Positions 55,206-63,774 of a stretch of 64,000 nucleotides of DNA are shown in pieces. A model generated the notes under the pieces. That model made no database searches and had not been told where the DNA came from. It saw only the letters and a program-made list of their open reading frames with translations. The stretch is from Brevibacillus brevis NBRC 100599 (lineage in GTDB: Bacteria; Bacillota; Bacilli; Brevibacillales; Brevibacillaceae): contig NC_012491.1 of assembly GCF_000010165.1 (NCBI RefSeq), positions 5,093,001 through 5,157,000 of the forward strand, given 5' to 3'. Every line of letters starts with the position of its first letter. Within the stretch, counting starts at the first letter, position 1. Both the position numbers and the translations under genes were made by a program.

Positions 55206-56984
55206 CTACACCACATATGCTCCCGCTTCAATCACGCGATCTGCAATCGAACGTTTGAGTGCCACTGTGTTGATCGGCGTGCGGCGGGTCAGCTTTTTCA
55301 AGATCGACAGGCGCAGACGAAGCTCGTCGCCCTCTTCCATCGCCGCCAATGCTTCCTTCGCCCAGCCTTCGATACGATCGAATGCCTCATGTACATAGAC
55401 AGCAGTCATTTCCAGCTTTTGCTGCTCAGCTTCGATGCCATTTGCCGCCATTGCTTTCTCTGTCCGCTTCACGATGCTATCCATTGCGTACAGCTCGATC
55501 AGCATGTCAGCTGCAAATGCCAAGAGTTCCTGTTCTTTGGACATTTCCTGTTGGTATTTCATCATCGCAGAACCAGCCACCATCAAAATGATTTTGCGCG
55601 TGATGTTGATCAGATGCTTCTCCATAGCCAGGGGTGCATCCTCAATCTCTTCTGGATAATAGCTCATCAGATCTGCTTGCAGACTGCTTGCTGCTTGCAT
55701 GAGCGGCAATTCACCTTTCATCGCCTTTTTCACGAGCGTATCCGGGATGAGCATGCGATTGATTTCGTTCGTTCCTTCGAAAATGCGGTTAATCCGCGAG
55801 TCACGGTACATGTTCTCGATCTCGTACTCGGACATAAAGCCGTATCCACCGTGGATTTGCACGCCTTCGTCCACGCAGTAATCCAAAACCTCAGTGGCAA
55901 ATACTTTATTGATCGAGCATTCGATCGCATAATCTGCAATCGCCTTCGCAACCTCCGCGCCATCATCCGCTTTTTCACCCAAGCGAGTCAGCGCTGTATC
56001 GAACAGACCCACTGTGCGATAGACGGAACTTTCAGCCGCATACGTTTTCACTGCCATGTTCGCCAGTTTGTTTTTGATTAAAGGAAAGTTGGCGATTGGC
56101 GTTTTGAACTGCTTGCGCTCTTTTGCGTAGTTGGTCGCGAGTTCCACTGCCTTTTTCGAGGAGCCGACTGCGCCCACCGCGAGCTTGTAACGACCTACGT
56201 TCAAGATGTTGAACGCGATCACGTGACCTCTTCCAGGCTCACCGAGCAGATTATTTACCGGCACAGGTACATCTTGCAAAATGACCGTGCGTGTTGAGGA
56301 GCATTTGATTCCCATCTTCTTCTCTTCCGGTCCAAACGAAACACCTGGGAATGTGCGCTCAACGATAAAGGCAGTAAATTTCTCGCCATCAATTTTCGCG
56401 TACACGATAAATACATCAGCAAAGCCAGCATTGGTGATCCATTGCTTCTCTCCGTTGAGAATATAGTGCGTGCCATCTGCGGAGAGAGTCGCTGTCGTTT
56501 TCGCACCCAGCGCATCTGAGCCAGAGCCTGGCTCTGTCAGGCAGTAAGCTGCGATTCGTTTTCCAGATGCCAGATCAGGCAGGTAGCGCTGTTTTTGCTC
56601 CTCGTTTCCAAAGTACACGATCGGCAGTGAACCGATACCGACATGAGCGCCGTAGCTGAGCGCAAAGCCGCGAGCCAGCGAGAACTTCTCTGTTACGAGT
56701 GCCGTGCTGACTTTATCCAGCCCCAGACCCTCGTACTTCTCCGGAACGTCTCCAGCCAACAGACCGAGCTCCCCTGCTTCCTTCAACAGACGAACCGAAA
56801 TATCAAATTGATGGTTTTCAAGCTCTTCCAGATGAGGACGAACTTCATTGTTGACGAAATCCTCTGTCGTCTTGGCAATCATCTTTTGCTCTTCGGTGTA
56901 CTCTTCTGGCACGAATACATCATCAGCTGAACCTGCATCGATCAAAAAGCTTCCACCGCGGATCAAATCTTTTGTTTCTGCCAT
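55206..56984 (-). CDS. fadE: Acyl-CoA dehydrogenase FadE
   Basis: First oxidative step of fatty acid beta-oxidation, 592 residues (long FadE type with a C-terminal extension of about 190). Acyl-CoA dehydrogenase landmarks: AYCLTEPGSGSDALGAKTTA, GEKQWITNAGFADVFIVYA, YGFMSEYEIENMYRDSRINRIFEGTNEINRM. GGAGAGGG precedes the ATG. Third gene of fadN-fadA-fadE, 25 nt after fadA. Confidence 0.96.
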   Translation of the reverse strand: MAETKDLIRGGSFLIDAGSADDVFVPEEYTEEQKMIAKTTEDFVNNEVRPHLEELENHQFDISVRLLKEAGELGLLAGDVPEKYEGLGLDKVSTALVTEKFSLARGFALSYGAHVGIGSLPIVYFGNEEQKQRYLPDLASGKRIAAYCLTEPGSGSDALGAKTTATLSADGTHYILNGEKQWITNAGFADVFIVYAKIDGEKFTAFIVERTFPGVSFGPEEKKMGIKCSSTRTVILQDVPVPVNNLLGEPGRGHVIAFNILNVGRYKLAVGAVGSSKKAVELATNYAKERKQFKTPIANFPLIKNKLANMAVKTYAAESSVYRTVGLFDTALTRLGEKADDGAEVAKAIADYAIECSINKVFATEVLDYCVDEGVQIHGGYGFMSEYEIENMYRDSRINRIFEGTNEINRMLIPDTLVKKAMKGELPLMQAASSLQADLMSYYPEEIEDAPLAMEKHLINITRKIILMVAGSAMMKYQQEMSKEQELLAFAADMLIELYAMDSIVKRTEKAMAANGIEAEQQKLEMTAVYVHEAFDRIEGWAKEALAAMEEGDELRLRLSILKKLTRRTPINTVALKRSIADRVIEAGAYVV

Positions 56985-57009
56985 TACTATCCCTCTCCTT
57001 ATATTAAAA

Positions 57010-58188
57010 TTAGATCATTTCAAAAACGCCAGCGGCTCCCATTCCACCACCGATACACATCGTAACGACTCCGTATTTGCCGCCTCTGCGCTTCATTTCA
57101 TTCAAAAGCTGGACGGTCAGCTTGGCACCACTACAACCGAGTGGATGCCCTAATGCGATTGCCCCACCATTTACATTGACCTTTTCTGGATCGAGTCCCA
57201 GCTCGCGAATGACGGCAATCGATTGGGAGGCAAACGCTTCGTTTAACTCAAACAGATCGACATCCTCCAAGCTGATTCCTGCCAGCTTCAATGCTTTTGG
57301 AATCGCAACAACCGGACCAATCCCCATGACATCAGGGTCTACACCGCCAACCGTAAAGGAACGGAACTTGGCAATCGGCTCGACACCCAGCTCGGCTGCC
57401 TTTTCGGCAGACATCACGAGAACTGCCGCCGCGCCATCGCTCGTTTGCGAGGAGTTTCCTGCTGTCACGCTGCCTTGCACATGAAAGACCGGTCTGAGCT
57501 TGGCGAGTGCCTCCATCGTCGTGTCCGAGCGCGCTCCTTCATCCTTGTCGAAAACACGTTCCTGGACGTGAACCTTGCCAGCTTCATCGACAAAATGCTG
57601 CTTGACTGTCAAAGGTACGATTTCATCCTGGAATTTCCCTGAAGCAATGGCGGCCGTCGCACGCTGATGGCTTTGCAGAGCAAAATCATCCTGATCCTCA
57701 CGAGAAATGTTGTACCTCTTCGCCACTTCCTCAGCCGTATGACCCATGCTCATATACGCTTCCGGCTTCGTTTCTACCAGAGTCGGATTGAGTGCGATTT
57801 TGTGACCGAGCATTGGCACCAGACTCATGCTCTCCACCCCGCCAGCGACTACTACTTCGGAGCTGCCGACCATGATTTGCTGAGCAGCGTAAGCAATCGT
57901 CTGCAAACCAGAGGAGCAAAAGCGATTGATCGTGATCCCCGATACATTTGTCGGCAATCCGGCGCGCAGGCCGATCAAGCGAGCCATATTCATGCCTTGC
58001 TCAGCTTCCGGTACAGCTGTCCCTATGATGATATCCTCGATATCAGCCGGATCGAGCTGTGGTACGCGGCGCAACAGGTCGCTTACAACTGCAGCTCCCA
58101 TATCGACTGGGTGAAAATCCTTGAGACTTCCTTTTTTCGATTTACCGATAGCGGTGCGGGCGCCCGCGACAATAACTGCTTCTCTCAT
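57010..58188 (-). CDS. fadA: Acetyl-CoA acyltransferase FadA
   Basis: Thiolase of 392 residues cleaving 3-ketoacyl-CoA. Nucleophilic Cys in NRFCSSGLQTIAYAAQ, catalytic His in GGAIALGHPLGCSGA and second Cys in MCIGGGMGAA. GGGAGGG precedes the ATG; 18 nt after fadN. Confidence 0.97.
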   Translation of the reverse strand: MREAVIVAGARTAIGKSKKGSLKDFHPVDMGAAVVSDLLRRVPQLDPADIEDIIIGTAVPEAEQGMNMARLIGLRAGLPTNVSGITINRFCSSGLQTIAYAAQQIMVGSSEVVVAGGVESMSLVPMLGHKIALNPTLVETKPEAYMSMGHTAEEVAKRYNISREDQDDFALQSHQRATAAIASGKFQDEIVPLTVKQHFVDEAGKVHVQERVFDKDEGARSDTTMEALAKLRPVFHVQGSVTAGNSSQTSDGAAAVLVMSAEKAAELGVEPIAKFRSFTVGGVDPDVMGIGPVVAIPKALKLAGISLEDVDLFELNEAFASQSIAVIRELGLDPEKVNVNGGAIALGHPLGCSGAKLTVQLLNEMKRRGGKYGVVTMCIGGGMGAAGVFEMI

Positions 58189-58206
58189 CGTTATCCCTCC
58201 CTCTCC

Positions 58207-60615
58207 CTAGTTACGCAAAGGCTTGTTCTTGGTCAGCATGTGCTGCATCCGTTGCTGGCTTTTCGGCGTCTTGATCAGTTCGAGGAACGCTTGCTTTTCC
58301 AGCTCCAGAATGTAGTTCTCTGTCACTTCTGTACCCGCTGGCACGTTACCGCCGGACATAACATAGGCAACTTTGCTTGCGATCAGCTCATCATGCTCGG
58401 AAATATATCCACTCTTCTTCATGGCATAAATATTTTGGCGAAGGTTCGCATAACCCGTTTCACCGATGACGCGAATTTTGCGTGGCGCTGGCGGCGTGTA
58501 GCCCTCTTTATCCATCGTAAGCACCAGCTGCTTCGCATCGTATAGCAGATGATCAGCATTCACGCTGATGCGGTCAGTCGGTCGCAGGTACCCCAGATTG
58601 ATGGCTTCCTGACCACTCGTAGATACCTTTGCCATGGCAATGGCTTCAAACGCCTTCGCAACGAATGGGAACGGATCAACTGGCACGCTTCCTCCCTCTG
58701 GAACGTTTTCCATTGCTCGGAACAGCATCTCCTTCGTTCCTCCGCCACCTGGCAGAAGTCCTACTCCCACCTCTACCAGTCCGAGGTACGTCTCTGCCGA
58801 TACCTGCACGCGATCCGCGAGATAGACCACCTCGACACCGCCACCCAGCGTCATGCCGAATGGTGCTGCTACCACTGGACGATGCATGTAGCGCAGTGCC
58901 CGTGCTGTTTTGTGGAAGTTCGTGACGAGCATGTCGAGCTCCAACCAGTTCTCATCCTGTGCTTCCATCAATGCCATTGCGAGATTCATCCCGACGCAGA
59001 AGTTTTTGCCTTGATTACCGATGACCAGACCTGCGAAGTTCTTCTGCACTTCCTCTGCGGCCTGACTTGCCATGTGCAAGACATCCATCCCGAGTGCATT
59101 GTGCGGAGAGGTGAATTCCAGACATGCGACTCCATCGCCCAAATCAATCAAGGCGGCACCCGCATTTTTCTTGATTAGCTTGCCTTGTTCCTTAAGGGCT
59201 GCCAGGTTGATGTTTTCCTTGCTCTCTTCGACGTCCTTGTATGTGCCTCCGATGGAAAACACGCTGCGCTTCCCTTGCTCTTTTTGATAAAAGGAGGTTT
59301 TCCCACTCGCGAGCAGCTCCTCGACGAGTGCCGGAATCTTCTCGTTTTCCTCACGCATTTTTGCCACTGACTTTTCGAGACCGATGGCATCCCACGTTTC
59401 GAATGGCCCCATCTCCCAGCCGAAGCCCCACTTCATGGCCTGGTCAACAGAGACGATATCGTCAGCGATCTCATATGCCTTTTCAGCAGAGTACAGCAGT
59501 ACCTTTTTGAAGACACTCCAGACGAACTCACTGCCCTTGTCCTTGCCGTATGCGAGCGCTCTCAACTTCTCAGGCAGTGTCTTGGCTGTTTTGGCTGCTT
59601 CGAGGGAAGCAAACTTCGGCCTCACACTTGGACGGTATTCCAGCGTGTCAACCGACAGTGCCAAAATCTCTTTGCCTTTCTCCGTCTTCACCTGCTTGAA
59701 AAAGCCTTGCCCAGCTTTTTGCCCGATCCATTTTTTCTCCACCATTTGCAGAACGAACTCCGGCACTTCAAAAACAGAGCGCTCCTGCTCATCCGTGCTT
59801 TTATTCCTGACGTTACCCGCCACATGCACGTACGTATCCAGTCCCACGACATCGAGTGTGCGGAACGTCGCGCTCTTCGGACGGCCGATGACCGGACCTG
59901 TCAACGCATCTACCTCATCTACCCCAAGCCCCAGTCGCACCATTTCGTGGATCGACACCTGCAATCCATATGTACCGATCCGATTGGCGATGAAGTTCGG
60001 TGTATCCTTGCAAACGACCATTCCTTTTCCGAGCACATGCTCACCAAAATGCTTCATGAAAAAGATGACCTGCGGGTCTGTATCAAGACCTGGAATCAGC
60101 TCCAACAGCTTCAAGTAGCGCGGTGGGTTAAAAAAGTGCGTGCCGAGGAAATGCTTGCGGAAGTCATCCGAGCGTCCCTCTGCCATTTCATTGATAGAAA
60201 CCCCAGACGTATTGGAAGACACGATGGTCCCTGGCTTGCGATGCGCTTCTACCATAGCGAAGACGCTTTTCTTCACTTCGATGTTCTCGACAACTACCTC
60301 AATAATCCAATCGACCTCGCTCAAGCAAGAGAGATGATCCTCGAAGTTACCAACTGTAATCAAGTCGATGTTCTTTTTATCGTAGAGCGGCGCCGGCTTC
60401 TCCTTCAAAAGTCGGTCTCGGCCCGCTTGTGCTATCCGGTTTTTCACCACGCTATCAGACAAAGAAAGTCCTTTATTACTCTCATCTGCTGTCAATTCAC
60501 GCGGCACGATGTCCAGTAAATAAGTGGGAATACCGACGTTGGCTAAATGTGCTGCGATCCCGGCGCCCATGACGCCTGAACCGAGAACTGCCGCCTTGCG
60601 AATTTTGCGTTCCAT
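58207..60615 (-). CDS. fadN: 3-hydroxyacyl-CoA dehydrogenase / enoyl-CoA hydratase FadN
   Basis: Bifunctional beta-oxidation enzyme of about 802 residues. N-terminal NAD-binding domain (VLGSGVMGAGIAAHLANVG; SSNTSGVSINEMAEG; GTHFFNPPRYLKLLEL) and C-terminal domain of dehydrogenase, then crotonase fold (LEFTSPHNALGMDVLHMA; GGGVEVVYLADRVQVSAETYLG; GLLPGGGGTKEM). This order is reversed relative to E. coli FadB. GGAGGATTTGGAG precedes the ATG at 60615; the frame is open to 60648. First gene of fadNAE. Confidence 0.96.
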   Translation of the reverse strand: MERKIRKAAVLGSGVMGAGIAAHLANVGIPTYLLDIVPRELTADESNKGLSLSDSVVKNRIAQAGRDRLLKEKPAPLYDKKNIDLITVGNFEDHLSCLSEVDWIIEVVVENIEVKKSVFAMVEAHRKPGTIVSSNTSGVSINEMAEGRSDDFRKHFLGTHFFNPPRYLKLLELIPGLDTDPQVIFFMKHFGEHVLGKGMVVCKDTPNFIANRIGTYGLQVSIHEMVRLGLGVDEVDALTGPVIGRPKSATFRTLDVVGLDTYVHVAGNVRNKSTDEQERSVFEVPEFVLQMVEKKWIGQKAGQGFFKQVKTEKGKEILALSVDTLEYRPSVRPKFASLEAAKTAKTLPEKLRALAYGKDKGSEFVWSVFKKVLLYSAEKAYEIADDIVSVDQAMKWGFGWEMGPFETWDAIGLEKSVAKMREENEKIPALVEELLASGKTSFYQKEQGKRSVFSIGGTYKDVEESKENINLAALKEQGKLIKKNAGAALIDLGDGVACLEFTSPHNALGMDVLHMASQAAEEVQKNFAGLVIGNQGKNFCVGMNLAMALMEAQDENWLELDMLVTNFHKTARALRYMHRPVVAAPFGMTLGGGVEVVYLADRVQVSAETYLGLVEVGVGLLPGGGGTKEMLFRAMENVPEGGSVPVDPFPFVAKAFEAIAMAKVSTSGQEAINLGYLRPTDRISVNADHLLYDAKQLVLTMDKEGYTPPAPRKIRVIGETGYANLRQNIYAMKKSGYISEHDELIASKVAYVMSGGNVPAGTEVTENYILELEKQAFLELIKTPKSQQRMQHMLTKNKPLRN

Positions 60616-60775
60616 CTCCAAATCCTCCTTTTTAAAAAACCTAGTCATGACTGATTCATGGTCAAAAAGAATGGCCTCGCAACAGTGAATACCTAATATT
60701 CAGACTAGCAGAGTATTTTTAAAACTTCTACTTTCTCCATAGATATTCCTGTGTGCGTCAGCACATGTCTCGTAT

Positions 60776-60793
60776 TGAATGAATGCTCATTCA
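60776..60793. promoter_or_regulatory. FadR-type operator
   Basis: TGAATGAATGCTCATTCA is an 18-bp near-palindrome matching the Bacillus FadR consensus (TGAATGA, TA-centred, TCATTCA). Lies 160 bp upstream of fadN. FadR is a TetR-family repressor released by long-chain acyl-CoA. Confidence 0.8.
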
Positions 60794-60864
60794 GTATGTG
60801 GGTTAAAAAATGACATCCCACGTTTTGGCTGTTTTACACGCCCGGAGATGCTACGCTCCCACCA

Positions 60865-60882
60865 ACTGAATCACCGTTCAGT
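60865..60882. promoter_or_regulatory. Second palindrome, possible FadR half-related site
   Basis: ACTGAATCACCGTTCAGT, arms of six exact pairs around a six-base centre. It shares TGAA/TTCA with the FadR box but lacks the inner TGA/TCA. Followed on the plus strand by TTTTT, so a hairpin role is also possible. Confidence 0.35.
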
Positions 60883-60937
60883 TTTTATTGTAATCGAAAA
60901 TTCTGTCAGTTGCAATCGTCACTTCATGAAAGAAAAG

Positions 60938-60970
60938 AAAAGGGGCACACTGTTGTCCGGTCCCCCTTTT
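60938..60970 (-). terminator. Terminator of the SLH-protein gene
   Basis: AAAAGGGGgAC/GTGCCCCTTTT-type hairpin followed by CTTTTC on the minus strand, just after the stop. Confidence 0.75.
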
Positions 60971-60975
60971 CTGAG

Positions 60976-62097
60976 CTATTTTTGTGTGTAAATCAGCGCA
61001 GTGATCTTGCGTCCGTATGCGTTGGACGCGTCTTCTTCCAATCGGTATTCAATCTGGAAGTCTCCGTTTTTCGGGTCTAGATAATGAGCAATCACCCAAA
61101 GGATTTTCGAATTGTTCTCGTCTGCCTTGACCGATACTTTTACCGGCCCGTTGTACGTAGGCACTTGCTCCAGCTTTGCCATGCTTTTTCGTGCATCGTC
61201 GGTAAAGAGCGCAGACAGCTGCTTCTGATTTTTTGTTTCGTACGCCAAATTCGCTGCTCGTAAATACACCTGCGCGATGTGCTTCTGATTCGCAGGTGAA
61301 CCCCGGAACTGCGAAGCTACATCCATCCGGTAATAATCAATCAGTCGATCCATCACAACGATGTATTCTGCACGCGTCAGGATCTTGTTCGGAGAAAAGG
61401 TCTTCTCTGTGCGAAACAGATTGAATTCCCGGATCGCCAGTGGATATGGTGAATATGTATCTCGATAGAATCGGTCGCGCTTCCATTCGTAATAGCTGTT
61501 AAAGAAAGAGACTGTATCTTGTGGTTTAATATTGGCCGTACGGAATTTTTGTGGGGCCATCATATGAAACAATATCAAGCTGGCCTCTTCTCTCGTCAAT
61601 GGCCACTGCATTCCGGCACTGGACATCCACCACTTCGGATTTTCCTTCTCTTGCTTTTTCATCAAGTGCCCGGTTTCAGCCAAATATAGATAGTACAGCA
61701 TCCGGTCTCCTGGATCAAACTTGCCCAGATCGTCTGTTTCGATTTTCATCATGGTCTTTAGGTTGCTCAGCAGTTGATCTACTTCCCCCCGGAGTAGATA
61801 GCGCTGATCCAGGTTTGGCTTGCGTTCTGGCTTTTCTATCGGTCCGTATATTGCCTCAAATACGCGATTCAGCATAACCAGAGCTTCGCCTCGAGTAACT
61901 GGCTTGTTTGGGTAAAAAGGCTGATATCCCGTTCTTTTTACGATGCCGAGATCCGCCATTTTTTCGATCTGCTCACTTGCCCAATGTCCCTGTATGTCCG
62001 TATACATGCCAGGCGCAGACGCATTCGCACTCCCTGAAAAAACGCTTTGCACCACTAGCAGTGCCAAGAGAAAAACGATAGCAAAACGCTTTACCAT
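60976..62097 (-). CDS. Secreted S-layer-homology (SLH) protein
   Basis: About 373 residues. Signal peptide about 1-27 (FAIVFLLALLVVQSVFSGSANA). SLH repeats: YTDIQGHWASEQIEKMADLGIVKR then FYPNKPVTRGEALVMLNRVF; a weaker repeat near MQWPLTREEASLILFHMM; a third at FSPNKILTRAEYIVVMDRLID. SLH domains bind pyruvylated cell-wall polymer. The C-terminal about 100 residues (NLAYETKNQKQLSALFTDDARKSM; VKVSVKADENNSKILWVIAHY) form an NTF2-like or DUF-type tail. GAAAGGAG upstream. Monocistronic. Confidence 0.88.
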   Translation of the reverse strand: MVKRFAIVFLLALLVVQSVFSGSANASAPGMYTDIQGHWASEQIEKMADLGIVKRTGYQPFYPNKPVTRGEALVMLNRVFEAIYGPIEKPERKPNLDQRYLLRGEVDQLLSNLKTMMKIETDDLGKFDPGDRMLYYLYLAETGHLMKKQEKENPKWWMSSAGMQWPLTREEASLILFHMMAPQKFRTANIKPQDTVSFFNSYYEWKRDRFYRDTYSPYPLAIREFNLFRTEKTFSPNKILTRAEYIVVMDRLIDYYRMDVASQFRGSPANQKHIAQVYLRAANLAYETKNQKQLSALFTDDARKSMAKLEQVPTYNGPVKVSVKADENNSKILWVIAHYLDPKNGDFQIEYRLEEDASNAYGRKITALIYTQK

Positions 62098-62269
62098 GAC
62101 TTACGATAACTCCTTTCTTTTCATGATCGTTTCCTTACTCCCTTTTTTTGGTAATTCTCCCCCAGTAGCATCCATTCCTGCCATATTGGTCTATTTTCCT
62201 GGGTCTGATCTCTCCCTTTCTTGTATCGGGATGAAAACGGAACTTTGTTATACTTTTTCAGAAGAAATG

Positions 62270-62297
62270 AAAAAGAGCCGCACTTTGTATGAGCGGC
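62270..62297 (-). terminator. Intrinsic terminator
   Basis: GCCGC pairs with GCGGC, then five T on the minus strand, about 31 nt after the stop of the 64-codon gene. Confidence 0.75.
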
Positions 62298-62327
62298 CCA
62301 ATTATATTCTTTTACTCTACGCGCTGA

Positions 62328-62522
62328 CTATCCTTCAATCTGCTCTGACCAGCCTGGTCCCTTGGTCACAAGGGGTCCATATAAGAAAATGTTGATGAGA
62401 GTAAACAGGACGATAATCCCAAGAGCAGTCCCTAACATGGATGTCTCCAGCGAAAAACTGGCGAGGACGACTAGACCTCCTGCCATAAGGCCTATAACCA
62501 ACGGGAATAGAAAAAGAGCCAT
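62328..62522 (-). CDS. Small two-helix membrane protein, 64 aa
   Basis: Begins MALFLFPLVIGLMAGGLVVL; two hydrophobic segments (about 3-22 and 30-50) and a short polar tail (TKGPGWSEQIEG). The start codon lies inside the 3' arm of the upstream gene's terminator hairpin, with only GGGATAACCG as ribosome site; the internal ATG at codon 13 is an alternative. Own terminator downstream. Unknown function. Confidence 0.55.
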   Translation of the reverse strand: MALFLFPLVIGLMAGGLVVLASFSLETSMLGTALGIIVLFTLINIFLYGPLVTKGPGWSEQIEG

Positions 62523-62541
62523 CGGTTATCCCAACGGCTCT
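62511..62541 (-). terminator. Terminator overlapping the next start codon
   Basis: AGAGCC pairs with GGCTCT, with an inner TTGG/CCGA region, then TTTTT on the minus strand, 6 nt after the stop of the 138-codon gene. The 3' arm carries the ATG of the small membrane protein. Confidence 0.65.
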
Positions 62542-62546
62542 CATGA

Positions 62547-62963
62547 TTAGTTTTGTGGTACAAAGCTGCCATCACGCAGCATCGTCAACTCGCCCATCAT
62601 GAATGCTAAATCTTCGTTTTCGTCAAACTTTCCACTTTCCTCCAAAGCTTCCAAACGACGCAGAAGCATGTTGGCAAAGTCTTGAATCTGTACCGGATGT
62701 CCCTCCGTATCGGCATCATCCAAAATGTCAAAACCAGTCAAGGCCTCCAAGTGGGTCACGATACGGAAACCGCCGATTTCCCCCAGTAACTCCGGCTTGT
62801 TCATTTTTGATTTCTCTAATTTTTGCAGCATGGACAAAATATCATTCGCTACCACGCTAGGGAAAGCAACCTGATAAAAGTTGCGATTTTTCGCTTCATC
62901 GGTTTTGATAATCAACACATCAATCCCGTCTGGTTTTTTTGCTTTTTTGCCAAACCCAAACAT
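62547..62963 (-). CDS. Hypothetical cytosolic protein
   Basis: A 138-residue protein beginning MFGFGKKAKKPDGIDVLIIK, mixed alpha/beta and acidic in the second half (LDDADTEGHPVQIQDFANMLLRRLEALEESG). GAGGTGG lies 7 nt before the ATG at 62963; the frame is open to 62972. No family recognised. Divergent from the lipoprotein gene at 63116. Confidence 0.7.
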   Translation of the reverse strand: MFGFGKKAKKPDGIDVLIIKTDEAKNRNFYQVAFPSVVANDILSMLQKLEKSKMNKPELLGEIGGFRIVTHLEALTGFDILDDADTEGHPVQIQDFANMLLRRLEALEESGKFDENEDLAFMMGELTMLRDGSFVPQN

Positions 62964-63115
62964 ATATTCCACCTCAATCGTTCGATCTGTCCAACTCTCT
63001 CCATGATAGACATAATCCGAGAGTCAGACAACCCCTATCCATATATTAACTGGGCTATTTGTCTTTTTTGACACACACGCTAACGTTAAACGACTGCTCC
63101 CAAGTGAGGTGCGCC

Positions 63116-63733
63116 ATGAAAGTTAACTGGAAAAACTGGATGTTTATTCTCGTTCTCTCTTTGCTCGTCACAGGATGCATGACGCAAGTAAAGCAGGAGC
63201 ATGCAAAAAACAAGGCCAAAACACAGAGTAAGCCCGCCGCGCAGTCTGCCATCCAAAAGCTTGGGGATAACAAAATGGATGTCGTCCTCTTTTTGAAACA
63301 AGCCGAGCATCAACTGGAAAATGTATATTACGCTGCCGCGGACAATGCCAAAGGCAAATCTGTAGTTGAGGATGGTCTCGTCTTTCGAGAATTGCCTAAG
63401 CGCTTCGACAGTAAAGACAAGATAACGGGGTACTTCAGTCGTTTTTGGAGCCGTCCACTGGCAGAAGCCATGTACGACAACATGACAACCAAGTTGGTGA
63501 AGGAAAAGGTATACGTGGCAATCCCACGCGTCGACTATCCGACTTTGATCTCGGTTCGAAACACGACTGTTCAAAAAAACAATGGGGAACTCAATGTGAC
63601 CGTAGAAGATGTAACCGATCCCTCCTTTGCTTCTGACCGCACGCTGCGCTACCGACTCGTGCGCGATCAAAAGACGAAACGGTTCGAAATCAAATCACGG
63701 ATGGGCGCTTATGGGAATGAACAATTTCAATAA
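63116..63733 (+). CDS. Lipoprotein, possibly IseA-like
   Basis: About 205 residues with a lipoprotein signal (WMFILVLSLLVTGC; lipobox LVTGC, about residue 19), a Lys/Gln-rich linker, and a C-terminal domain (FLKQAEHQLENVYYAAADNAKG; FRELPKRFDSKDKITGYFSRFW; VYVAIPRVDYPTLISVRNTTVQ) whose pattern loosely recalls the IseA inhibitor of cell-wall DL-endopeptidases. That resemblance is from memory and weak. GAGGTG precedes the ATG at 63116; the frame is open to 63059. Confidence 0.7.
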   Translation: MKVNWKNWMFILVLSLLVTGCMTQVKQEHAKNKAKTQSKPAAQSAIQKLGDNKMDVVLFLKQAEHQLENVYYAAADNAKGKSVVEDGLVFRELPKRFDSKDKITGYFSRFWSRPLAEAMYDNMTTKLVKEKVYVAIPRVDYPTLISVRNTTVQKNNGELNVTVEDVTDPSFASDRTLRYRLVRDQKTKRFEIKSRMGAYGNEQFQ

Positions 63734-63738
63734 GCCTC

Positions 63739-63768
63739 TTGACATTTCTTGCGGATCCAGCGAATAAT
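63739..63768 (+). promoter_or_regulatory. Sigma-A promoter of the T-box leader
   Basis: TTGACA (63739-63744) and AATAAT (63763-63768), 18-bp spacer, directly before the T-box leader. Confidence 0.7.
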
Positions 63769-63774
63769 AGTGAA

